A DNA stretch of 64,000 bases from Trochalopteron elliotii. Its lineage: Eukaryota > Chordata > Aves > Passeriformes > Leiothrichidae. Under the pieces are notes generated by a model that was not told the origin of the DNA, searched no databases, and saw only the letters and a list, made by a program, of their open reading frames with translations. Position numbers and translations under genes: made by a program. Within the stretch, counting starts at the first letter, position 1; every line of letters begins with the position of its first letter. Location of the stretch: the NCBI GenBank assembly GCA_024734555.1, contig JANPWX010000359.1, positions 297,863-361,862 on the forward strand. Reading direction: 5' to 3'. Positions 39,634 through 51,600 of this stretch are shown here, piece by piece.

Positions 39634-42600
39634 CTTCCCACCCCCTGGATTCCCCAAACTGATGAGGAACAGTGACTATGTGTCTACATTGGAGCAATGC
39701 GCTGGCTCACTGGCCAGCGAGCTGTCAGTACACATCTTGGTTCTCCTGGCCTGTCCCTGATTAATAGAGGTCTCAGACCTCTGCCCAACCACCAGTTTCC
39801 ACAAAACGAGGAGCAGCCTAAATTTCTTGCAAATTGCTTTGAAATTGTGCGGTTATAATTATTTGGAGGAACGAGACAGACAGACTGTGAGCCTTTTTTA
39901 ACTCTCGTTTCCCTAGGAAACCAGTTCAGAAACAAAACAGAAAATCCATCACACTACCACCTACAAACTCTCTGAAAAGAAAAAAAAACAACTCAAAAAT
40001 AAAGACCTCGAAAGAAAATCCTGCAAAAGGTATTATGGGATGCTGCCTTCTGTAACACCTCTAACAGTGTATTTAACAGCGATGAGGCTTTCAGAGAATA
40101 TCGAAAACTACTGGCAAGCAATAGTTCACCACTGGCACCTAAAAGCAGTATGTCACTGCCAAACATACCACATCACTTCAACTTGGCAAGAATGCTTGAT
40201 AGAAAGCCAAAGAGTAGTGGAAAAGGCTGTTAGAAGTTAACAAAGCACTTCCCAAAAGTACTGTTTTGTTTTTTTAGGCAAGTCTGCTAGAGCATGGGTG
40301 ATGGATTTACTAAAGAAAAAAAGTTTTTCTTGGCAAAAAAACCCTGCTTTTTTTGCTTAGAGCAAATTTTCCTGTCACTCTGCAGAATTTGAACTTCTAC
40401 TCCCTCGTTTCAGAAAAATGTGGCCAGTTTCTGTTTTCAAGTGAAGAATTCCCACACAGTGATACTGATAGCATAGAAATCCATTGTTTAATATGGGTCA
40501 TGGGAAAATGGCCACAAATTCAAGCATCATTACAATGCAACAACCACAGCAAATTATATTTTTTTTTAGTTTATTTTTTAAGTTTGCAATAAAATGGTTG
40601 CTGTTGTAATTTTGTTTGCAAACATTAGCAGAGTACTTCTCCAAGAGTTTATGAGAAGGCATTGTTTTACCCTTATTTCTCAGAGTAGTTCTTTCAGAAA
40701 AAGTGCTGCAACTACAACATTTACTGGGAATTGAAGAAGCAGAGAAACCTTATCTCCAAAGCTGCTAAGGAACAAATTAATGAAGTAAATATAATCTAAT
40801 ACCAAAGCAGTAAGTATATGCAACAAAGATGTAACAGATGTCCTGTCTAACAGGGACAGAATACTTTCATAGTATCAAGGTGGTAATTAAAAAGCATTAC
40901 GCAGATAATCTTCTTAATAAGATCTAAGACTTCCCTTACCCCCTGGATAGGATCCCTTTTGGGTTAGTGACATCAAAGATTAATTTCTTAAATGCACATT
41001 CTTACAGATTAAATGATAGAATACAGAGGCAAATTCACAGGTCACTTTCACAGTCCTCTTTACAAGGAATGGAAAATAACCTTTACAGGTGGCATAGTGG
41101 TGTGTGACAATGCATATTCACAGTGAGCACACAACAGAACTGCAGGCTGGTATTCCTGTCAGCTCCTCCTCACACAGACAATACCTCAGAAGCAAACCTG
41201 GGAAAAAGTTTAAAGCACAGTGCCTCTATATGCCCTGGCTAATATTGTTTCCTGCTGCTCCTGATCAAGCAACCCAAAGGGAGGTCACAGGCAGCCGCAC
41301 GTGGCTCTGACTTCTCATCATGTGACAGCCCACGTCCAAGACACTTTCACTTCTCCCCAGTGTTAAGTGGATTCTACAAAACAGAGAGAGCAATTTCTAA
41401 CTTCTCTTATGTCAAAAAAGGCCAGACCAGCTATTGGCTAACAATGAAATACCACTGATAAAGTAGCCTGACTTTCCACCAGTGTTTCTGGAAGGGTACC
41501 CTGAAAGTATCTGTTGATGAGAAGACCAATTTTTCACAAAAATTTACTGTAATAAAATAGAAAAAAACAAACTAAACAAACAACAATGACAACAAGTAGT
41601 ACAAGAGTGCAGCTTGAAAACAAAGTGTTACAATTATAAAGTGTTGTATTCATTGAACATGTGTTGAAGAACAATGAAAATAATCCCACAAAATATGTCC
41701 AATTTTATCTATTTGATCACTTGAAAGGCTTCATCAAGGCATTCAACCCAGCTGGAAAATAGGGTAGAAGGACTTCAGAGAAAGACAGATGCTGCATCTG
41801 AGCTGAGCATTCCTAAGTAAATAAACAACCAAAACAAAACAAAAAAAAAGCACTTCTGACACAGTTCCAAACTTTATCAGACAATAAAACTTAACAAAAG
41901 GCCATTTATTCTGTCACTCTCTTTTTGTTCTTTTGTTTCGTGATTTGAGATAGATGTAGATGCTAATTTTTTTTGCTTACCAGTAAACTGTACAATAACT
42001 ACTAGTGAATTAACCCATGCAATTTTGGACTATTTGTCAATTCCTTTATCCGTTGTTATTAAGAAATTCAGGAAACAATTGTTCAAACAGGAGAACACCA
42101 CAAAGGGCTTAGCAAATGAAGAACTACAGCAGTAGACTGCTGTTTGTTTATACTTCACTAGGTAACCACATCCTGGCTTATCTCTAACTTTCTCAAAAAT
42201 TCCACCTGTTTATTTGTAAACCTCATACCTCATTCTCTTTCAGATTTAAGGCCTTTTATCAATTCATTTGGAAATGTGTGGCACCTTTAGGACTTCTCAC
42301 ATCCTTGATGTCTTTAATTTTTTATGTGCCACACCATACGCAAAAGCCTCAGACTGAGATGAACCCTTTCAACTGATGTCTGTTTAACAGAGACAGATAA
42401 TATTTTTGCAGTTCTTAACTCACCTGATGACTGTCAAACTTGTCTTTCGTGTGCTGATCAAGAGCTGCAGCTCACAGCAAAGGCTTAATGAGATTCTCTT
42501 CCCCTTGAAAGGACTGTTTCTTTCAAGAAGAATCTGTAGCTAATCACTGCAAGTCTCAAGTTGAGAGGATGATTATTTGTGGGGAGGCAGAAGCTTCAAG

Positions 42601-45600
42601 TTCTGTACAATTCAACTAAAGAGAACTCCATTTATATGAAATAAGCAGGTTTTGCAAAAACCAGGTGGCTGGGAAGCCTTAAGCTTGCAGTTCCTGTGCA
42701 AGACCTTATCGCAGCCCAGGGTTACCACGTACCAGGAAGAGCCACAGCAGTTCACTACAGCGGCGGCTGAGCAAGCATCAGACTCAGCTGAAACCTCTCA
42801 CGTGCCACCTCCTATCTGGGAAACTCCCCTGCTTTTCCTAAGATTATCACAGAGTATAATTTGTCACAAGTATCAAGTCATTTGCAAAATCCTTACTGCA
42901 CACAAACCAAGAGTCTGCTGGGTGTGCAAGTTGTATCACAGAAAGCAGGCTGCAAGCTCATGCAGTAATTGTGTCACTTGGACTCCTCTTAAGTCCACAA
43001 TACTACACACTTGCATGACTGCAATAAGATAAAACCAAGTCACTGAGACTGTTTAAAACAAAGCACAAAAACATGCAACACGTGCCAGGGTTTTGCCAAG
43101 ATAGCTGAATAAGTGCCAAAGGAGCTAGCTGGGGAACTGGAAGCAAGACTAGCACAGTGTTTGGCAAATGCTAATAAGTTCTTGTCCTCTACAGAAGCAA
43201 TGAACATATTTTCAGGCTGCCTCATCGCTTAAAGAGAAGGCCACAATCTGGAGGCCTGGATCAATCTTTATCAGCTTTGTAATATGTTATGGCTGCAAGA
43301 TAGTAATGATCAAATGGTATTTCACCAAATGACTATGCTGAAGAGTTCTGACACTGCTGCAGACTAGCCACAAACCAGCAAGCACCCGGAATGCAGCACT
43401 AAACTGAGACCTACGGCAAAAAGGTGCATTTTACCAGGCCCAAAGAGAGATGTTTGCTTGGCTGTGTATTTACATCTTCTACAGACTGACTAGGCTACCT
43501 GTCACCTGTGCACATACACACAGGCACTGAAAAATAAAACAGTAACAAAGGTCTGAAACAGATAAAAGCACCTTCATGGGCATAGGATCACTGCCTCTCT
43601 ATACACCAAGTAAAGGTAAAGAAAATGCAGGTGAGGCATTCATTCACAAAACCCATACAAACACCGTAAGAACATTAACCTGAAGAACAGTTAAGACTGA
43701 GACAATCATTAAGGTTTGCAAATTACATTATTTTGCTGAGTACAATATTCACAACCTTAATTAAAATTGCAGTCACAATTATGCTTGTTGCTAAAGCAAC
43801 AATTCTATGTATTTACAGAACTGGGCAGAGAAAGTGAGAAATTGTGCAGTTTCCATTATAGATTTGAAATACTTAAACATTCTCAGGTTATTCTTTAAAC
43901 AAAATTTAAATCGAATGTTGATCTTTTCTAGAAATTACAGCATTTTAAGGTTTAAAGTAAGCTTTCCCCTGTTCAATAATGAAATAAGTCTAACACACTC
44001 AGAGGACATTTTTCATGTCACTCAGACAGACAGATAGATAGACAGATAAATAAATAAATAAATTTTCATGAAAGACCCCAAGGGATCTGAATCCAGAAAT
44101 GTAAGTTGTCTTCTTCAGTAAAAGACCATGTGCCTGCCCATGCATGATATGATGGGTTTTATTTAAGCAGACCTTGATAGCAAATCTTGTCAGAATGACA
44201 GCTACAGTCTCTGCCGGGCTTCACTGATACAACACAACAAAAAGGCATCCCTCTGGCACTGGAAAGCTCACAAAAAACTAAAAAACTCATGCAAGGCCGT
44301 GTCTTCTCTTCCTGCTAAACATGTCAAATGCTATATGTCCCTCCATTTCTACAGCCACTCATGACCTTCAAATTCTTTTAGTTTATGTGTTCAGTTACTC
44401 CTGTCTTTAGATATTCTTTCCCTGTTTCATCTGCTCTATTTTCTCCTGATGCCCACTCATTTCTGAAGATCTTTTCCCCTCTTTCCACCATGCATGAGTG
44501 CTCACATCAAGTGAGCAAGGCATAGTAAGCGTCAGGCTAACAACAGCCAGGTGCTGCTGTGAAATCCCTTCCCTGTCCAAACACAGCAGAACAGAGCAAT
44601 GGCAGCACACACAATGTTTGGGGTCTCCAACCTACATCTACAACCTCTCACAACCTACAACTGCTCCAGGCCAGGGTGGTTCTACCTCTTTGGAAGACAT
44701 AGGTGGCAGAGGCCTCAGGGCAGTGCCCTTTCCTACTGCACTCATGAAAAACCAACCAGTCCCATATCCCCTTAGGGGAACAGCAGCACCAACACAGTCC
44801 TGCTCCTGGAGCTCTTCTTAGCTCTGTGTGTGACCCACTGCAGAGATATCCAGAGCATGGAGGCCTCATTTTGTAGCAATGGAGGTGCTATTCAATGGAA
44901 GGATGTTGGAAGATTTGTTTTTATTCCCCCCATTTCAACATGCAGCCCACAGACAGGATGCATACCTCTCATATTCTCTTCATGACTGGAGGTGCAATGC
45001 CAGGCACCATAGCTGGGCTAAATTTTGCTCCAGTTAATTCTCTGGTCATGCTGGTCCCTGGGGAAATGTTTCTGGGGTAGGCCATATCAGTATCCCATCA
45101 CCTCTTTTCCTTGTTTTTGTCCCTGCTCCTGGAGTTCCAGACCACTTTCCCTCCACATTTTTCTTATCACTTTACTTCTCACTTTGGGCCATGTTCATCT
45201 TGTCTGACAATAAAGTTAGCAAATACGTTACTTGAACTATATTTCTGCCCCACTGCTGTTTAGCTGCAGCTGTGCCTTCCACTCCACTTTTTCAGTGGAG
45301 AAGCCTAAAGTGTCTGTGTTGTCTGGGGCATAGCAGCAGGAATGCTGTGGCAGGAAGCCTGGGCTAGGGATGTTACAGCTCATCACAAGGCTGACAGATA
45401 TCTTGATTGCCGGTTTGTTTTTTTTGTGGGAAAGAGTGTGGAGGCAGCTCCTAGGATTGAAGGATTCTGGCTATGAAGACCCTTTGGAGCTTCATACGAG
45501 CTGACATGTCAGCTGAGTGTTGACAGCCTATCAAGCAGCTGACAGGGCACGGTCCTCTGCACGGGATGTTTCAGCCAAAAGCCTAGGAACAGGACTGGCA

Positions 45601-48600
45601 GGCCATTTCCTCTGTAAGCTAAAAGAAATGCAGGGAAGGAACAGATGCTTCCCAGGGAGAAATACATGTTTGCTTGTTGAGAGTGGGGGGGGAGCTGATC
45701 TCCATACTGCAGGACTTGATCAGACTGTACTACTCCCCTTCCTTCTCCTTTATCTCCTCTCTCCAAGCCAGGGGAGCAGAAGGACATACTTTATCACCGT
45801 TCCTTTTGTCAGTTCTCCCTCCTTTATCACTTCTCGTAAGAGCAGGGCACAAGTTTGACTCTTACCCCTCCCTTTTCCCACATGGTGTGCTGCTGCTGCT
45901 ACTTTTCAACCATGTTGTTCCTTAGCAAAAAACTCAGGTCGAAGTCTGTTATGATTCCTGAGGGCCACTGAACAGCAGCCAAAGGCATCTGCCAACAGGG
46001 AGAAAAGGTCAAAACAGGCATTGAAAGTCAGGCAAGAGACAAAGTAATTGTGCCCATATAAAAGGGAAAAACAGCCAAATGCCACCAGGAAAAGACTGGA
46101 TCTCCTCACTTCTAAACACTGAGCTCTGCTGAGCCTCTCTGCAAGAGCAGTGTTTGGAACAGTGCCTGCAGGATGACACTGCAAAGCTGCCCTCCCTCCC
46201 CAAACTAGCCTAGCCACTGACCAACAGGTATTGCAATCATGCCACTCCACAGGGCAACAGCCACACCTGTGAATGCAGGTTTGGACTCCCAAAATTTCAC
46301 CCAACAACGGCAAAGTCACAGCAGTAGCTTGTACAACAGCAAATTCTGACCTACCACACCATCCTCAGTGCTGAGAGACAAGCACTAGCCCTACCAGTCC
46401 AACCCACACCTGTGGTACCCTCCCCAATGGGGCAGAGCACACAGAAGAGCAAAAACTCATAAAGGTAAAACACAGTCCATATCTTCATCCTCAAAAAACA
46501 GTCAGGAGGAAGCAGGAGGCAGTCAGCTCATCTGGAATGTGCTCACAGAGTAGCTGCCACAGCTGCCAGTGGTGAAAAGAAGTCAAGAGAAGCCATCAGG
46601 CAGTAGCTGCATTGGTAGCAAGCAAGAAAATGCAGGAACAGAAAACAAACCCTGAACAGATGTAGGACAGGAATCAGACATGTTTCTGAATGTGGAATCT
46701 CTTTACAAGTGTCACTTGGGCAGAGCAATGACAAGTGCAGTCAAAAGCGTGAGACAGACGCTGGGACAAGCAGCATGTCCTGGAGTGGCCCCCAGAAGGG
46801 CTCACAAGCCAGATAGGAGCATTTTTCAGATACCTTTCCTGCAAGCTGCTCTGAAACACATGCTGTGGGATGTCCAGTGTACAGCAGAACGCGACTTGTC
46901 CAAAGTAAAACCCTCAAACACACTTAATGGGGAGTGTAAACTCCCCAGAAGCAACTGTCCCAACCTGGCCCCAGGACACTATTATAGGCTATGTGAAACA
47001 GCTGAATGTTGACACCATTTCCATCACAATAGAGACTTTTTTTACTCTTCACATCGGTACATGAGGAATATAAAGGCAAACACTAAAAAAAATCCTGCAC
47101 AGTCAATGGACATCTATTTGGTGCTTTCGTTATCTCAAGGTCAAGAGCAGTTGACACAAGGAGGTCCTTTTTTCTCTCAAAGGGACTATACTCCACTCAG
47201 GATGAACCAATTCTAAATCTTTCATCTGTGTGAGATCTTAGCCAAACAACAATAATTTATTCTGTAAATATGTTAAGAACAACATTAAAATACTGCACAG
47301 ATTTTGTATATTATCTTTTATCTCGATGATGTCAAGGAGTTTGTAGCAACAAGTCCTAAAAAGACTTGGCAGATTACTACAGAGATGACTCCTAATCACT
47401 TCTCTCCCATAATAAAACCATGAGGCATACACTGTTTGAAGTTACAAGTCTGAAGTTACTGTGTGATCTCCTGCTCCAGTTAAATACAGGGCAAGTTTTG
47501 CTTCTGAGAAAACAGGATTGGGTCCCTGTGGCTTTAATAATTTCACCGTTCCATCAGAAATGCCTGTCTGCCAGCCTTGAAGACTGCCAAGTCTGGCTCC
47601 TTGGCTCTTGAACAGCATCAGGAGGATGAAAACCACATGAAGATTGGAAAAATGTGCAAAGCCAGAGGCCAAAGAAAAGACATGGCCACTCATAAAGATC
47701 ACGTGCAGTTACTGAGTTGCTGATAGAAAGAAAAGGTTTCTTGGAAGTTGAGAGCTCTTTTTAGACAGTATATGTACTTTTCCATTATGTGAGTGAATTA
47801 CAGCATTCATGAAAATGTGATGTATGGAATGTATCTCTTGGGAGAACTCAGTAACTACATTAAGAAGAACTTTGAGCTAACACAGCAGATAAAATAAATG
47901 ACTGCATGGTAAGAATGGAGTATTACGGGAACCCAATCTAAGAATGGGTGCAATCTAGCAAGTTAGCACCCACATGACTATTGTGGGACACGTTTTTGAC
48001 AAAGTGAAATGTATTCCTTTCCTCCCTAGTCCACTTCTGTTTTGCACACATTCATTGTCTAAATACACGAACAGAATCCACACAGAAAGATTGGCTATGA
48101 CATCACTAGATGTACTTGGAATTCCATCTAAAACAAAACTATGTTTCCAAGCACAACTTGAAAACAGAATTCCAAAACACATCATACTTATATTCTTTAA
48201 CATATTTGAAATGTTCTAACACACATACCATATTGTATCTAAGGTTTTATCTTGTCTATAATGTATTATTCCAATACAAAATAGCAGTGTCACAGTACAG
48301 CTGGATCTTGAGGGGACAAGAAATGCCAGCAAACTTCAGGCTTTTTCATATTTGAAATTATGGAAATGGTACAGCTTTTCTGCAGGTATGTAACTGTTAA
48401 GATTTGGGCTAGAATAGTTAATTCATACTATTGACCAGCTTCTTGCTTTGAAGGCCATGATCCAGCCACCAGCACAATGGACTGATCAGGACTTATTCCC
48501 AGTTCTGTCACAGTCATCACAGGACTTCAGATAAAGCTCTTTGCACTTTCTGTTGTGGTATAATTGAGTGTAGAAATAAAGCAAAACTTAAGTGATTGAA

Positions 48601-51600
48601 AGTTCATATCCCCAGGAATTACCCCTCTCAATGATATACGGGTACAAANTTTTTTTTCCTTTACTAAAGAGACAAATTCTTGACAATCAGGATAAAAAAC
48701 ATATGCTCATGTGTTCACATCATAACTTAAAAACTTCTTTGGGACATGTGAAGTATTGCTATTTTTCATTCCATCAAAACATCTGGATTTTAGTGGTTTT
48801 ACAGCACAAATGGCTTGTTCAGAGTATAGCCTTTCCCCATTGAAAAAAAAATTTATACCCCATTCCATTCTCATCACATGGCTAGCATATGTTTCATGCC
48901 AACTTTACTCAAGGCCGAAACCTATCGTAACTCATCAGGCCAATGAATTACTACAGGAATGTAAAGCAAAGCAGAAAAAAACCCCAATCGACTCAGTCAA
49001 AAAAATTCCCCTAAATACCAAAAATTCCACACTATTCTGAGAAGTGAAGAGATAAATTACTATCAGATTCCTGTTTTTTCTCAGGAGGTCATCATAACTG
49101 AAGAGGTGAAAGAAAAGAAATAGAGGATGTAAGTTATTTAGTTTCTGTATGATCCGTAAAAGCAAGTACAGTTTCCCAAAATAAGTAGATCAGATAACAG
49201 CAAGGAAGGAATGCAGATTATTGAAATATTTCTCCTTCCAACAAAATACCAAAACAAAACAAACCAGCTTACCCCATAGAGGCACTGTTGAAAACATGGT
49301 TGCTTAAGACTATTCCATTTGCCAGCACATATCCTCTTGAGATTTGCTCACCATTTGCCTCTCATTTCCAAAAAACTTGGAGACAGCAGAGGTATAACAT
49401 GATCATTCTTAATGTCCTTTTATTTATAAAGAGAGAGATGCAAAATAGAAACAATTTTTGACTTTTGGGCAAGTGATACAATCTTTTGTTGTTTGTTTTT
49501 TTTTTTCAGTAAAGGCCTGAAATATTACAGAGTAGACCCTAATTTGTCTGTCTCTTCCAGCTTTGTGGCAAAAAGTTTGCTGCAACTGTCTTTTATTTTC
49601 CTTGGTTTTTTTATTGTTACAAAATCCAATCATCACTGCTTAACATTATTATTGCCTCTAAGGCACTGAGAAGACAACTTCCTCTACAATTCTTCTGAAA
49701 TTTTGCTGAACCAGCAATGAGCCACCCAATTCACAAATATAGCAACATCTTCTTCACAAGTGAAAAGGTGTGATAATTTATCAATTTAATTTGGGTGAAA
49801 ACTGATGTGGTTTCACCTGAGGGAGAAAAGCAGCCCATAAGCTTTGGACAGCATAGATGACTGAAGAATAGAATACTGTCAAGGGACAACATGGAAGACA
49901 CACTAGGATTTCTTGGAAGAGGCCACCTTAACAGAAACAAGAAAAATCGGGCTCATAAGCAGATTTATAAAACCAGCAGCTCAAAACAAGTATGCCCACC
50001 TCAAGTCTGAAATGTCTTAGCAAAGTGCCTCTTACTCTTTAAGTGCCAATCTACACTAGATAACCTCCTGCTGACCACAATTTTCACATGTTTTCAAAAA
50101 GTAAAGGACAGTGGCAAATCTAACCACTTTAATTCTGGAGAACCATGTGGATTATCAATGTTGTGGCACACAATGGAAATTGATGGGTTCTTCACAGCCT
50201 CCTTTACTTGAAAGCCTGGAAAGTCTTTCCCTAGACACTTCACTTTCAAGTACACCACTTTCTAACACTGGGAAACATAAAAATGAAGGTTACACTTGCA
50301 ACCTTAATTCTGTCTTTTGCATCTATGCATTACTTAGACAGCATCCAATTAAGTGATCAAACATTGTTTTCCACTGGACACCGGCATCAATGCAAAGCAA
50401 GGCAAAAGTTCAGAAAAGACTAAAAAAATGTGATAGAGGAGCATATTTCCTCACATTCTTGTAGTTGTGTATGTCAGAAGGTAAACAGCAACCAAAGACA
50501 GCAGGGGAGCAAAGTTAAGCTTCTAGCTAATGTTCTGGAAAAAATAATTGTCAGGACAGTATTCTATCCCTGTTTTCAAGAGAGTGATGCTATGGGAATG
50601 AGCATTGCCAGGAGGTCAAGGGAGATGATCCTGCCCCTCTGCTCAGCCCTGGGGAGACCACATTTGGAGTGCTATGTCCAGTTCTGGGCTCCTCAGTACA
50701 AGACAGACATGAAACTTCTGGAGCAGGTCCAGCAGACAGCTATGAAGTTAGTCAAGAGTCTGGGGCATCTTTCTTACAACAAAAGACTGAGGCAGCTGGG
50801 CCTGTTCAGCCTCAAGAAGAGGCAACCCACAGGGGAACTCATTAATATGTACAAAATATCTAAAAGGTGAGTGTGAAGAGATGGAGCCAGGCTCTTTTTC
50901 ATGATGCCAACCACTAGCGGAAGAGGCAATGGGCAGAAGCTGATGCACAGGAAGTTCCACCTGAATATGAAGAAGAACTTCTTTACTGTGCCAGTGACCG
51001 CACACTGGAATAGATTGCTCAGTGAGGTTGTGGAGCCTCCGTCACTGGAGATATTCAGAAACCATCTAGACACAATCCTGTGCCATGTGCTCTCAAATGG
51101 CCCTGCTTGAGCAGGGAGGTTGGACCACATGAACCTTTGTTGTCCCTTCCAACCTCACTCAGTGATCCTGTGAGCTCATAATAGCATGAGCTGATTTAAA
51201 GAAGGCCCTACTTCTCTTCCTGACAATATGCTTCCTCCACTTCTACCAACTCCAGCATTCTTCAGACCCTTCCACAAGATACAGACACAGCAGAAGATCA
51301 TCAAACAAAAAAATTGCATAACCTGCCAGATACATGAGTTACATCAACTCAAAGAGCTGACAGGAGGCAAGAGAGGGATTTCCCCACATACAGCTGCAAA
51401 AACTTACATCTGCCTAGCTGCCAGACAAAGTGCATTTTAAACATATGCCACGTTCTTGAACCGATCTCTCATTATCTGGGTATCACATTTGCAAATACAG
51501 GCAGTTCTCAACTGCAAATATGACCAGCATCTACCTTTATGTCTGAAGTCAACAAGAGCTGCTTTAGGAACACACGAGTAAATGTTAAGAACTTGAAAAA

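Noticed and set aside
42652..43032. 126-codon plus-strand open frame in intron 2
   Set aside because: No family recognised, no splice or promoter context, and no repeat-derived protein signature.
50430..50870. 146-codon plus-strand open frame
   Set aside because: Its second half is CR1 sequence read through; the first half has no homology I recognise and there is no evidence of an exon.
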